From Roseateles toxinivorans (lineage in GTDB: Bacteria; Pseudomonadota; Gammaproteobacteria; Burkholderiales; Burkholderiaceae_C), in assembly GCF_004362525.1 (NCBI RefSeq), contig NZ_SNXS01000001.1, positions 358,520 to 422,519 on the forward strand: a stretch of 64,000 nucleotides of DNA, given 5' to 3'. This document shows, one piece after another, positions 8,794 to 16,169 of the stretch. A model generated the notes under the pieces. That model worked only from the letters and a program-made list of their open reading frames with translations. It made no database searches and had not been told where the DNA came from. Every line of letters begins with the position of its first letter. Position 1 is the stretch's first letter. Both the position numbers and the translations under genes were made by a program.

Positions 8794-9186
8794 TCAGGCG
8801 GTGATCGGTGTGCACAGCTCCACCAGCGTGCCGTCCGGAGCCCTGACATAGGACACGACCTGGCCCCAGGGCTTGGCGCTGGGCGCGGCCAACTCGGTGG
8901 CACCCTGTTCGATGGCTCGGGCGTGGGCGGCGGGCACATCGTCGGTCACCAGCGCGATCTCCATGCCCAGGGGCTGGGCCGAGTCGCTAGCTCGCACATG
9001 GCCGCCGGGGAAGTTGACATCGCCCAGCTCATGGGCAGCGAACGACAGCGTGGTCTCGCCGGTATTCAGCTCGCCGTAGGTGCCCGACTCATGCAGAAAC
9101 CGTTGCTCCAGACCGAAGGCCCGGGTGAAGAAGGCCAGCGAGTCGGCGACCGACGGCACGTAGATGATGGTGTAGCCCAGTTTCAT
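8794..9186 (-). CDS. VOC family protein
   Basis: This is a second single-domain VOC protein of 130 residues: MKLGYTIIYVPSVADSLAFF at the start, FGLEQRFLHESGTYGEL, and a C-terminal strand VSYVRAPDGTLVELCTPI ending in the E-L-C/x motif that usually holds a metal ligand glutamate. It resembles the glyoxalase-like group found in many Gram-negative genomes. It differs clearly from the VOC protein at 7573-7986, so the two are not a recent tandem duplication. It overlaps the upstream GNAT gene by 4 bp (ATGA). Confidence 0.85.
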   Translation of the reverse strand: MKLGYTIIYVPSVADSLAFFTRAFGLEQRFLHESGTYGELNTGETTLSFAAHELGDVNFPGGHVRASDSAQPLGMEIALVTDDVPAAHARAIEQGATELAAPSAKPWGQVVSYVRAPDGTLVELCTPITA

Positions 9187-9662
9187 GGTCTTGTTCCCGG
9201 AAGGTTTGATTTGTTGGCGGGTACTTGCCCGGCGGCATCGCGATGCAGCTCATAGAAGCGCTCGCCGTCCTCGAGCTGTCGACTGAAGCTCCAGCCGGCC
9301 ATCTCGTAGAAGCCCTGCGCGCGGGTGCCTGCGCCGGTGCTCAGCCAGAGGCTGTCCAGGCCTTGTTCGAACAGCCACTGCACCATCACATCGTGCAGGC
9401 TGCGCCCGTAGCCTTTGCGCTCATGGCCGGGCGCCACGAACAGCGCCCAGATATTGCGCTTGTGCAGATTGCCCACGGCGAAAGCGACGATCTCGCCGGC
9501 CTCCTCGATCACCCAGCCACGGCCGCTGACCTCGATCTCGGGCACGTAGTGTTCTTCGCGGATGACGTTGGAAGTTAGCGGATTCTCACGCACAGCCAGA
9601 CGCACGCGGTGCATGCCGGGGATGTCGGTTCTCAGCGCCTGTCTGGGTTCGTTCTTCATCAT
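9183..9662 (-). CDS. GNAT family N-acetyltransferase
   Basis: The 159-residue protein begins MMKNEPRQALRTDIPGMHRV. The GNAT core is IWALFVAPGHERKGYGRSLH (motif A, with the E-R-K-G-Y-G-R phosphate loop) and LWLSTGAGTRAQGFYEMAGW (motif B). The ATG pair at 9660-9662 and 9657-9659 is preceded by a GAGGGG ribosome-binding sequence, which is why the longer upstream frame was not used. The acceptor substrate is unknown. Confidence 0.85.
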   Translation of the reverse strand: MMKNEPRQALRTDIPGMHRVRLAVRENPLTSNVIREEHYVPEIEVSGRGWVIEEAGEIVAFAVGNLHKRNIWALFVAPGHERKGYGRSLHDVMVQWLFEQGLDSLWLSTGAGTRAQGFYEMAGWSFSRQLEDGERFYELHRDAAGQVPANKSNLPGTRP

Positions 9663-9672
9663 TTCGGTCCCC

Positions 9673-10086
9673 TCATGGGCTGCGGCGCTTCGTCTGCACC
9701 GCGCCGCCATAAAACACATTGAAGTCATGCAGTGCGTAGGTGAAGACCTGGCCCTGGATGGCCGGGTCCTGCCGCATCATCGCGTGGGCCGCTTCGGCGC
9801 TGGCGGCCTGCAGCACGACCAGGCCCTTGTCCGCGTAGCGGGCGCCCAGCACCAACTGGCCCGCGTCCCGCAGCCGCTTCAGGTTGGCCGAGTGCTCGCG
9901 AAAGTGGAGCTGCTCCTGCGGGGGCTTGGCGGCGTCCCAGCCCGGCCCGGTCTTGATCTCCACTGCGTACAGGTTCAGGGCCGGTGTGGTCAGTGGCGAC
10001 GAAGCGGGTGTCTGCGCGGCGGCGAACCCACTGGCGCCCAGGCTGAGCACGACCAGCAGCGCGACAAGGGATGGATGAGTTCTCAT
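9673..10086 (-). CDS. Secreted YCII-like protein
   Basis: The 137-residue protein has a signal peptide of about 25 residues (hydrophobic LVALLVVLSLGASGFA, cleavage likely after AAA), so it should be periplasmic. The mature part contains EQLHFREHSANLKRLRDAG, GARYADKGLVVLQ, AHAMMRQDPAIQGQVFTYALHDF, the pattern of the YCII-related ferredoxin-like alpha/beta fold. YCII proteins are usually cytoplasmic dimers with a catalytic His-Asp pair, so a periplasmic form is a little unusual. No substrate can be assigned. Its start overlaps the stop of the AAC(6')-like gene by 4 bp. Confidence 0.8.
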   Translation of the reverse strand: MRTHPSLVALLVVLSLGASGFAAAQTPASSPLTTPALNLYAVEIKTGPGWDAAKPPQEQLHFREHSANLKRLRDAGQLVLGARYADKGLVVLQAASAEAAHAMMRQDPAIQGQVFTYALHDFNVFYGGAVQTKRRSP

Positions 10087-10649
10087 ATCGGTCCTCCTGT
10101 GGACTGCAAGGCGCCAATGGTTCGGTGTCGAATCATCAGCAGGGCCGGGCCATCGGGCGTAGTGACCTCGCCCTGCGGCGCGAACCCGGCACGAACATAG
10201 CAGCGAATCGCACGTGCGTTGCTGGGCGATGGGTCGGTCTGAACCTTGCTCACGGCCGGGTCCAGGAACAGGCCATCGACAAAGCGGCGGATCATGCGGC
10301 TGCCCAGCCCCTGGTTCAGCTGCTCCGCATGGACCAGGAACTGATCAATGCCCCGCGCGCCCGGATCGGTCTCCTGCTCCCACCAGCCACCGCCGGAACC
10401 GAGCACGATATAGGACTGGATGAAGCCCATGGCCTGACCATCGAGCAATGCGATATAGCCCAGCGTGTCGGCCCCTGCCTGGGTCAAGGGCAGATAATGA
10501 GCCTCGACCTCGGCTAGCGTTGGTGCCGGCCCCCACCACTGGCTTACATGCGGGCGGGCCAGCCAGCCCTGCAGCAGCGGCATGTCGGCATGCTGGAGGC
10601 GGCGAAAGCTCAGCTCGGGGTGGGCGTTCCGGTGCAGCTGCTCGATCAT
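10083..10649 (-). CDS. AAC(6')-Ib-like aminoglycoside N-acetyltransferase homologue
   Basis: This 188-residue GNAT protein closely follows the sequence of integron-borne AAC(6')-Ib as I recall it, far beyond general GNAT similarity. Shared blocks are RPHVSQWWG (32-40), SYIVLGSGGGWWEQETDPG (79-97), RGIDQFL (99-105), QGLGSRMIRR (113-122), VQTDPSPSNARAIRCY (136-151) and TTPDGPA (163-169). Residues lining the aminoglycoside pocket in that family, D102, D139 and D166 with the W89-W90 pair, are all present. The enzymes acetylate the 6'-amino group of kanamycin-type drugs. It overlaps the YCII-like gene, is not in a cassette, and no attC site flanks it, so it looks like a resident chromosomal relative. 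Whether it confers resistance cannot be told from the sequence. Confidence 0.82.
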   Translation of the reverse strand: MIEQLHRNAHPELSFRRLQHADMPLLQGWLARPHVSQWWGPAPTLAEVEAHYLPLTQAGADTLGYIALLDGQAMGFIQSYIVLGSGGGWWEQETDPGARGIDQFLVHAEQLNQGLGSRMIRRFVDGLFLDPAVSKVQTDPSPSNARAIRCYVRAGFAPQGEVTTPDGPALLMIRHRTIGALQSTGGPI

Positions 10650-11135
10650 TCAGGGCAGGGCCTCGTCAAGCGGGATCTCAAGCACCACCTCGTTTCCGTC
10701 CATGCGCCCGGTGTGCCTGAACCCGAGGCCCAGATAGAAGGGCTCGGGGCAGCCGGGGCCGGGTACGTAGGACAGCGCCAGCGACTTGAACAGTCCCTTT
10801 GCCCGCGTGTGCGCCATGACCAGTTGCAGCGCTTCACGGCCTATGCCCTGCCCCTGGAAACGGGCATCAATCATCAGCCGCCAGACGCCGATCTCGGGCT
10901 GCTGCGGCGGCTCCGGGCGAAGCGACTGGTCTTCCAGCATCACGAAGCCCACCGGCTCCTCGCCCAGATAGATCGCCCGGTACCAGGCCTCGGGCGCGAA
11001 CAGCGCCTGGGCCAGGGAAGTGGCGTTGGTGGCGACAAAGCCCTTCTGGCTGTCTGCCACTGACAGGGCGATGATGGCTCTCACCGTGTCGGCAGTAATT
11101 TCACGCAGACTGACAGCGGAGGCGGCAGGGCTCAT
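10650..11135 (-). CDS. GNAT family N-acetyltransferase (diamine/SpeG-like subgroup)
   Basis: This 161-residue protein has a GNAT core IGVWRLMIDARFQGQGIGRE followed by AKGLFKSLALSYVPGPGCPEPFYLGLGF. The order LMID-x-x-x-Q-G-x-G-I-G and the following G-P-x-x-F-Y resemble the PaiA/BltD/SpeG-like group that often acts on polyamines, but this is a guess from pattern. Its stop lies directly against the start of the AAC(6')-like gene with no gap. Confidence 0.82.
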   Translation of the reverse strand: MSPAASAVSLREITADTVRAIIALSVADSQKGFVATNATSLAQALFAPEAWYRAIYLGEEPVGFVMLEDQSLRPEPPQQPEIGVWRLMIDARFQGQGIGREALQLVMAHTRAKGLFKSLALSYVPGPGCPEPFYLGLGFRHTGRMDGNEVVLEIPLDEALP

Positions 11136-11216
11136 GGTGTCTCCTTCGGTCGGGTGTCATGTCGATGGGCTGACCATGATCGTAGCGCCAGCACATGAGA
11201 CCTTGACTCGGCAGCG

Positions 11217-11636
11217 CTACCGCAGCAGCAGCGCCGCAGCATACAGCGCCGCCGCCAGGGCCACGCCCCGAAACGGCACGTTGAACCAGTAGCGACGGGC
11301 CAGCAATACCATCGCCAGCAGGTAGGCAAAACCCAGCCAGAGCAGGGGTGTTGAGCGCATCACGAAACGCTCCGGCTCCAGTGCCAGATAGAGGTAGATC
11401 AGGCCGAACAGCATCGCGCCCAGGCTGTGGCTCGCATGGAAGCCAAGGCCGGCCCGCCACATCGTCGTCTGCCGGGATATCCGCGGCGATTCCTCTTGCA
11501 GCCGCGCGGTCAGTGCCGGGTCGCGGGGATGGAAGCGATCGCCGGCAAAGGTCAACAGCAGGTGCGCGCTGCCAAGCAGCAGGAGGACGGCCGCGCTGGC
11601 AGCCAGCAGCAGCGCGGCAATGGATGGGTCATGCAT
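11217..11636 (-). CDS. Uncharacterised four-helix membrane protein
   Basis: The 139-residue protein begins MHDPSIAALLLAASAAVLLL and shows four hydrophobic stretches (about 5-28, 65-87, 92-112 and 118-138) separated by a polar loop DRFHPRDPALTARLQEESPR. The sequence RAGLGFHASHSLGAMLFGLIYLYLAL around the second helix is distinctive and recalls a widespread uncharacterised family (LIC_13387-like), but I cannot name a function. GGAGGATCC precedes the ATG at 11636. An alternative ATG at 11651 overlaps the upstream stop as ATGA and would add five residues. Confidence 0.7.
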   Translation of the reverse strand: MHDPSIAALLLAASAAVLLLLGSAHLLLTFAGDRFHPRDPALTARLQEESPRISRQTTMWRAGLGFHASHSLGAMLFGLIYLYLALEPERFVMRSTPLLWLGFAYLLAMVLLARRYWFNVPFRGVALAAALYAAALLLR

Positions 11637-11647
11637 GGATCCTCCGG

Positions 11648-12175
11648 TCATGCACCGCTCGCAAGCGGCCAGCCGGCGCGAGCGGCGCGTCTCAGGCTGC
11701 TGCGCACGATCAGCCGATGAAATGGGGCGATCAACAGGATGTAGGTGCGGCCCAACAGGTTGTGGCAGTGCACGACCGTGGAGAGCACCAGTCTTTGCTC
11801 GCCACGTGAGCCTGATGGCGCGCACAGCAGCGAGAGGCGGAAGTCCAGATGCCGGTCGTCCTCGCCCAGCACCACCTCCTGCGCCAGGCTGCTGTAGATC
11901 TTGAAGATGCCCACCCGCTGGCCGGCCGCAGTCGTCAATTGATTTGCGGTCTTCAAGCCGAACAGGCTGACCACCGCATCGCGGATCGCCATCAGCCCGT
12001 CCACCCAGCGAGGTTGCTGCGAGAAGATGAAGCGCGACAGTTGCTCAGGATGGGTCGAGGCCCCGGCGGGCAGGGTGACCGCATAAGCGTCGGAGAGGTG
12101 CGTCACCGGGTACAGACCGACGATGCTGGCCTGGAGCGGGATCTCGACGGCGGTGACGGAGCAGGTGGCGGGCAT
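11648..12175 (-). CDS. DUF2867 family protein
   Basis: This 175-residue protein ends with VVHCHNLLGRTYILLIAPFHRLIVRSSLRRA, the typical DUF2867 closing motif (N-x-L/R-G-R-x-Y ... P-F-H-R-x-I-V), and carries DDRHLDFRLSLLC in the middle. DUF2867 is found alone or fused to NAD-binding epimerase-like domains and has no established biochemical role. Its last bases overlap a possible start of the following membrane-protein gene, so the two may be co-translated. Confidence 0.85.
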   Translation of the reverse strand: MPATCSVTAVEIPLQASIVGLYPVTHLSDAYAVTLPAGASTHPEQLSRFIFSQQPRWVDGLMAIRDAVVSLFGLKTANQLTTAAGQRVGIFKIYSSLAQEVVLGEDDRHLDFRLSLLCAPSGSRGEQRLVLSTVVHCHNLLGRTYILLIAPFHRLIVRSSLRRAARAGWPLASGA

Positions 12176-12272
12176 AACGATCTCAGGGAGTTGATGCCTC
12201 GTGGCAGGCCATTGTCGCGCACGTGCGGGATGCGGGCACAGCCAGCGGCTGCTTGGTCGAGATCAAACCCGC

Positions 12273-12800
12273 CTACAGCGCGCGCGTCATGAAGCGCCAG
12301 CGCGTCTGGAACGCCGGCGGCACCTCCGTGCCCTCATAGGCTGGGCAATCCACGAAACCATGGTTTTCGTAGAGACGATGCGCTGACCTCATGAACAGGG
12401 CCGTGTCGAGGCAGGCGCGCTCGTAGCCGAAGGCCCTGGCATCGCTCAGCACGCGCCGAAGCAGCAGCTCCCCCAGCTTGTGTCCGCGGAACTGTGGGCG
12501 GATGTAGAGCCGCTTGACCTCGGCCACGCCGGGCCGAAGCCGGCGCAGCCCGCCCATGCCGGCGAGCTGCGGGCCCAGCATCACGAGGTAGAAGACCCCA
12601 CTGGGCGGGGCATCGCCGCAGACCTTGTCAATGACCGTCGGTACATAGTGGCTGGCCGACATGCCGACGAGCTGATTTCTGGGCAGGTCGAACAGCGCCT
12701 CGACCTGGCCAAAGACCCAGTCCACATACTCCACATTGATGGCGATCAGCGCCTCGCGATGCGTCTGCACGCTGGCGGCGATGAACTCTGGTTCGATCAT
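12273..12800 (-). CDS. GNAT family N-acetyltransferase
   Basis: The 175-residue protein contains VAEVKRLYIRPQFRGHKLGELLLRRVLSDA (motif A, with the R-G-x-x-L-G loop) and YERACLDTALFMRSAHRLYENHGF (motif B). An N-terminal segment HREALIAINVEYVDWVFGQVE is typical of the 'GNAT near MarR' and PhnO-like subgroup. The pyrophosphate loop reads R-G-H-K-L-G in place of the common Q/R-G-x-G-L/I-G. The substrate is unknown. Gaps of 97 and 48 bp separate it from its neighbours. Confidence 0.83.
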   Translation of the reverse strand: MIEPEFIAASVQTHREALIAINVEYVDWVFGQVEALFDLPRNQLVGMSASHYVPTVIDKVCGDAPPSGVFYLVMLGPQLAGMGGLRRLRPGVAEVKRLYIRPQFRGHKLGELLLRRVLSDARAFGYERACLDTALFMRSAHRLYENHGFVDCPAYEGTEVPPAFQTRWRFMTRAL

Positions 12801-12848
12801 CGTTCTAGCCTCGACCCATGTCGCCTGGTGTGAGCGTGATGCTGGGCA

Positions 12849-13565
12849 TCAGCCCTTTTTCTGCGCCAGCAGCGCCCAGAGAAAGGCTTCGCCGAACAGC
12901 CCGCTGCCGGCCGGCTGTGACCGCATCTGCCGCAGTTCGTGGATATTGAACAGGTCGCCCCAGACCTCGCGCAGCCGGGCCTCGGTATAGCCTAGGCCGC
13001 CGCCCAGGGTCCTGCGTTCGTAGACCTCGTCATCGGACAGCCCGCTGCCGCCCTCGGGTCGGAAGCAGGCCATGCCAAACCAGGCGCCTGGCCTCAGGGC
13101 TGCGGCGACCAAGCGAACGTAGTCGTCTCGCCGATGTGGCGGCATGTGATGAAAGCAGCCCGAGTCATAGATCAGGTCATAGCTGTCGGGCGCTAGGTCG
13201 AAGTCGAACACCGAGGCATGGTGCAGGCGCACGGTGACGCCGGCCTCCCGAACGCGCTGCCCGGCCCACTCGATCGCCGCCTGCGAGTAGTCGATGCCCT
13301 CGGCGGCGAATCCGCAGCGGGCCAGCAAAACGGCATTACGGCCATTGCCGCAACCGATGTCCAGCGCGGCGCCGGCCCGCGGCACGATGCCGTCGGCCAG
13401 CCAGCCGGACAGGCATTCGTCCGGCTCGGGGCCGAAGAAGGGAACCGGCTTGGCACGGTTGGCATAGAACTGGTCCCACCAGTCGCGTTGGGCCAGCAGG
13501 GCATCGAGTGTGGCGAGTTCATCCTGTGCTGCTGCAGTCGGCTTGGCGGAGGTGTCCATGTTCAT
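12849..13565 (-). CDS. Class I SAM-dependent methyltransferase
   Basis: The 238-residue protein has SAM motif I ALDIGCGNGRNAVLLA, the acidic loop EGIDYSQAAIEWA, motif II DSYDLIYDSGCFHHMPP and motif III ALRPGAWFGMACF. The spacing matches small-molecule methyltransferases of the Methyltransf_25/11 group. The start is the ATG at 13565 or the one two codons later. The frame continues open upstream of this ATG into the second half of a cupin-like relic (EALLVIEGQ directly precedes MNMD), so the gene appears to have landed inside, or been joined to, an older gene. Confidence 0.82.
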   Translation of the reverse strand: MNMDTSAKPTAAAQDELATLDALLAQRDWWDQFYANRAKPVPFFGPEPDECLSGWLADGIVPRAGAALDIGCGNGRNAVLLARCGFAAEGIDYSQAAIEWAGQRVREAGVTVRLHHASVFDFDLAPDSYDLIYDSGCFHHMPPHRRDDYVRLVAAALRPGAWFGMACFRPEGGSGLSDDEVYERRTLGGGLGYTEARLREVWGDLFNIHELRQMRSQPAGSGLFGEAFLWALLAQKKG

Positions 13566-13735
13566 CTGGCCTTCGATGACCAGCAGCGCTTCGTCGAAGC
13601 TGTGCTCTTCGTTGGGGTACTCGCCCCGTCCATTCTGAGGACCTTGAGATTGACACCGGCAGCCTGTCCGACCACGGTGGACCGCCAGGCATTCGGCAGG
13701 TCAGAGGCAAGCGCCAGCAGATCAGTTTTGCTCAT
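13562..13735 (-). pseudogene. Truncated, frameshifted cupin-like gene remnant
   Basis: The frame opens MSKTDLLALASDLPNAWRST and continues to VLRMDG, a start typical of a small Burkholderiales cupin protein as I recall it. At about 13623 one G seems to be missing from the run GGGGCGAG: restoring it gives DGAEYPNEEHSFDEALL then VIEGQ in the other frame, which is the expected continuation. The remaining two thirds of a cupin, including the metal-binding histidine motifs, are absent, because the methyltransferase reading frame begins at this point. As read, the frame stops at 13562 after 57 codons. The cupin identity is inference from memory of the family. Confidence 0.6.
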
Positions 13736-14346
13736 CTGTCTATCGTAGCCGGGGTGGGCGCTGCCTTGCGGCATTCGGGCGAAGCCCACAGCCCGCAGGG
13801 GCGCAGCAACATCACGCCAGTCATGGCCAGGGCGACCAGCAGCTGGCGCAGGATGGGCGCGTCGAGCCGGTCGTCGGTCATCGCCTGCAGGGGGCCGGTC
13901 ACTTAGCGCAGCACCTCGGGCAGGGCCGACAGCAGCAGCGCGCCCATGATCACGCCGGCCAGATAGTCGCCGTGCAGCTTCAGGGGCGGTGCGCCCAGCA
14001 ACACGCCAAGGAGGCCGGCAAGGCCTGCCCCCAGCGGTATCACCAGCCACCAGGGCGTGTGCAGGCCGGCCGGGAACAGGGCGTGCACGCCGGCGAACTT
14101 CTCGCTCAGATGCGGCGAGCACAGCAGCGCCAGCACATAGGCGCCCAGCGCGTAGAAGGCCACATAGCCCAGGTCGAGCAGGCCGGCATAGCCGACCACG
14201 ATATTCATGCCCAGCGCCAGCAGTACGTACAGCAGCGCCTGGTTGACGATGCGTACCGGGCCGTTGCCCAGCTGCTGGAGCAGCAGCGGCGCCACCAGCA
14301 GCGCGATGGCTGCAAGCGGGTACGGCAGCCCTTTGTTCTTTGGCAC
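13732..14346 (-). pseudogene. livM: livM relic (branched-chain amino acid ABC permease), deleted and stopped
   Basis: The 5' part (GTG at 14346, 147 codons) is a good LivM N-terminus: LLYVLLALGMNIVVGYAGLL, then DLGYVAFYALGAYVLAL and LGAPPLKLHGDYLA. Intact LivM continues from GDYLA into IVTLGFGE and needs about 150 more residues, but here GDYLA is joined directly to GVIMGALLLSALPEVLR, which belongs near the C-terminus. A TAA at 13903-13905 then stands where the family has a tyrosine, and the frame continues in the same phase through GPLQAMTDDRLDAPILRQLL and MLLRPCGLWASPE to a TGA at 13732. The relic therefore has an internal deletion plus a nonsense codon. No other liv permease or ATPase gene is in the window. 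Confidence 0.85.
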
Positions 14347-14434
14347 AGGGGCTCCTGTGCGGGCTGGCCCCCGGGCTTCAGGCCCCCGGTGGGCCGAGAC
14401 TAGCCTATTGCGCCGGCTCAGGCGAGTGCCGGGT

Positions 14435-14896
14435 TCAGTTTGTCTTGGTCGGCTCCAGGCCCAGCGCGGGTTGGCCTTCCTTTTCGGAGGTGCGGTCAAA
14501 CACCAGGGTCTTGCCGTACACCAGCTGTACCCAGGTCGGGTACGTGTAGGCGGTGCCCTTGTTGTGGTCGATGATGGCGCCGATGCCGCCGCCGATGATG
14601 ATGTTGCCCCACATGCCGCTGTTGGCGCGCGAGATGGCGCGCGCCTTGGCCTCGGGGTTCTGCGGCTGCACGCAGGTGATGTCCAGGTCTTTGCTGGAGC
14701 GGCGCACCTGAGTTGTGTCACCGGACTTGACGGTGATGCTGCCGTAGTCATTGGTGAGCTTGCATTCGGCGCCAGCGACGAGCTGGCCGTCGGCGGTCTT
14801 CGTCTCGACTTTCATCGGGTGCGAAGAATCGTTCATGACGGAGGCGCAGCCCGTGAAGATGATCGGGGTGCAAATGGCGAGTACTATTATTTTCAT
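14435..14896 (-). CDS. Putative lipoprotein, unknown function
   Basis: This 153-residue protein has a short lipoprotein signal MKIIVLAICTPIIFTGCASV with a lipobox F-T-G-C, so it should be lipid-anchored in the envelope. The mature part has MKVETKTADGQLVAGAECKL, NDYGSITVKSGDTTQVRRSS and IIIGGGIGAIIDHNKGTAYT, a glycine-rich hydrophobic stretch preceding a Y-P-x-W-V-Q motif. It looks like a known group of uncharacterised lipoproteins with a PEGA-like start, but I cannot assign a role. It stands alone, with a 495-bp gap upstream. Confidence 0.75.
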   Translation of the reverse strand: MKIIVLAICTPIIFTGCASVMNDSSHPMKVETKTADGQLVAGAECKLTNDYGSITVKSGDTTQVRRSSKDLDITCVQPQNPEAKARAISRANSGMWGNIIIGGGIGAIIDHNKGTAYTYPTWVQLVYGKTLVFDRTSEKEGQPALGLEPTKTN

Positions 14897-15391
14897 GGGT
14901 GTTCCGGTGTTGGGGTTAAAGAGGGCCTGCATCCGTGCTTTTTGTTCGTTAGTTCGTTCCCTGTGGTGAGCTTTGGTGAGGCAAAGCTGTGCAAGCGGCG
15001 CGAATGCACCTTGCCTTCAGCGACAAATGAACAACGGCGGTGATCCGGCAGCGATCAGCTGAAACGGCGTCGGTTTGCGGGCGTGGCGGTGGGTCGCAAA
15101 TGCGGCACGGCAGGGCTCTCGGCCCTGATCGGGCCGGTGGCAATTGACAACATGATTTCCTCCCCTGGCTCAAGCAGGCCGTAGCGGCCTGTCGGCGGTT
15201 CTTGTTGCCCCAAGTTTATTGTTACAAGGCGTTAGATGGCAACAATGGTTTACGCGAGTGAGGGTTCGCGTGCGTCTTGCGGTGCGCCGCTATGCCAGCG
15301 ACTGCGGTGTTGGGCCCGCGCCAAAAAGCATTGCTTGATGCGGCTCTGATCTTGCGCCCGAGGGTACAAGTCGTGGGTCGGGCCGCGCTGC
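14897..15391. other. 495-bp intergenic region without a supportable gene
   Basis: No open frame here has convincing protein features; two short ones on the minus strand (ending at 14949 and 15250) are Cys/Arg/Pro-rich and look like noise. The region is less GC-rich than its surroundings around 15205-15250. It holds a 7-bp inverted repeat AGCTTTG/CAAAGCT at 14969-14975 and 14982-14988, and the longer inverted repeat annotated at 15202-15245. It must contain the promoter of the minus-strand lipoprotein gene and lies downstream of the minus-strand PhyH gene. Confidence 0.5.
15202..15245. repeat. Spaced inverted repeat TTGTTGCC/GGCAACAA
   Basis: Perfect 8-bp arms (15202-15209 and 15238-15245) are separated by 28 bp of AT-rich sequence. 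The spacing is about 36 bp centre to centre, close to three and a half helical turns. This could be a pair of regulator half-sites, the end of an old insertion, or chance. There is no T-run that would make it a terminator. Confidence 0.35.
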
Positions 15392-16153
15392 CTACGTCGA
15401 TTCAGCGTGCGGTGATTCGACGGGCAGGAGTCGGGTGGAAACCCGCCCGCGAAACAGATGGTCGGCGCAGACGAAACGCAGCTCGAGGCTGAGTCGGTCA
15501 AGATTCATGTGCGTTGCGGCATGGGTCCGATGCAGCAGATCACCGCAGAAGAGCAGCGCATCGCCAGGCCCCATCGCCGGACGCCAGAACTCGTGCTCGG
15601 CAAAACGCGCCTCCAGGCATTCTTTCGTCAACTCCGTCGGCGCCAGCAGCGACTCCTGCCTGCACTCAATCAACTCCAGGCCCGGCGCGTTAACGCCGCA
15701 ATCCATCAGCGGCACCCAACAAGTCAGCATCTCCAGCAGTGCGTCGGCCGGTGCTGGCCGTTGGCCCAGCGCCAGAAAGTCGAATCCCAAAGCTCCATCC
15801 TGATGCCAGCTGTGCGCCGCGTGCAATGGCGGGTAGCGACTTGGTGCGTACTGCCGGCGTATCCAGCATTCATCGACGGCGCAGCGGATGCGCGGGCCCA
15901 GGGCGTGGCGGACGGCGGTGAGGAACTGGGGATCGCTCCGCAGCGGGGCCCAGACGTCGCTGACGGGGATCTCGGGCAGGGAGCGCAGACGCAGGGACGA
16001 GCTGTGGGGGGAGTAGTCGCCGCTGGCGGTCAGGGCCCCAACGTCCAGCGTGGCGTAGCGGTGTTCGATCAGCTTCAGCCAATGGGCGCAAACCTCAGTA
16101 GGCACCAGACCTGGCAGCAGCAGGGCGCCGCAGGGCTGGGGGAAGGGGAGCAT
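15392..16153 (-). CDS. Phytanoyl-CoA dioxygenase (PhyH)-like protein
   Basis: The 253-residue protein has the non-haem iron facial triad of PhyH-type Fe(II)/2-oxoglutarate dioxygenases: H117 and D119 in HSWHQDGALGF and H208 in LFCGDLLHRTH, with R220 in NLDRLSLELRF placed to bind 2-oxoglutarate. Such enzymes hydroxylate small molecules or lipid-like acyl chains. The substrate cannot be predicted. It starts 33 bp after the GNAT gene stop, and a REP pair occupies that junction. Confidence 0.78.
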   Translation of the reverse strand: MLPFPQPCGALLLPGLVPTEVCAHWLKLIEHRYATLDVGALTASGDYSPHSSSLRLRSLPEIPVSDVWAPLRSDPQFLTAVRHALGPRIRCAVDECWIRRQYAPSRYPPLHAAHSWHQDGALGFDFLALGQRPAPADALLEMLTCWVPLMDCGVNAPGLELIECRQESLLAPTELTKECLEARFAEHEFWRPAMGPGDALLFCGDLLHRTHAATHMNLDRLSLELRFVCADHLFRGRVSTRLLPVESPHAEST

Positions 16154-16169
16154 GGCAACGGTGGGTGGC

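Noticed and set aside
5723-13565. Integron-type cassette array (many small GNAT/VOC genes, an AAC(6')-like gene)
   Set aside because: Genes overlap or are separated by a few bases, leaving no space for attC sites, and no integrase gene is present.
14949-15501. Short open frames in the gap before the lipoprotein gene and at the 3' end of the PhyH gene
   Set aside because: Cys/Arg/Pro-rich sequence, no ribosome-binding site and no recognisable features.
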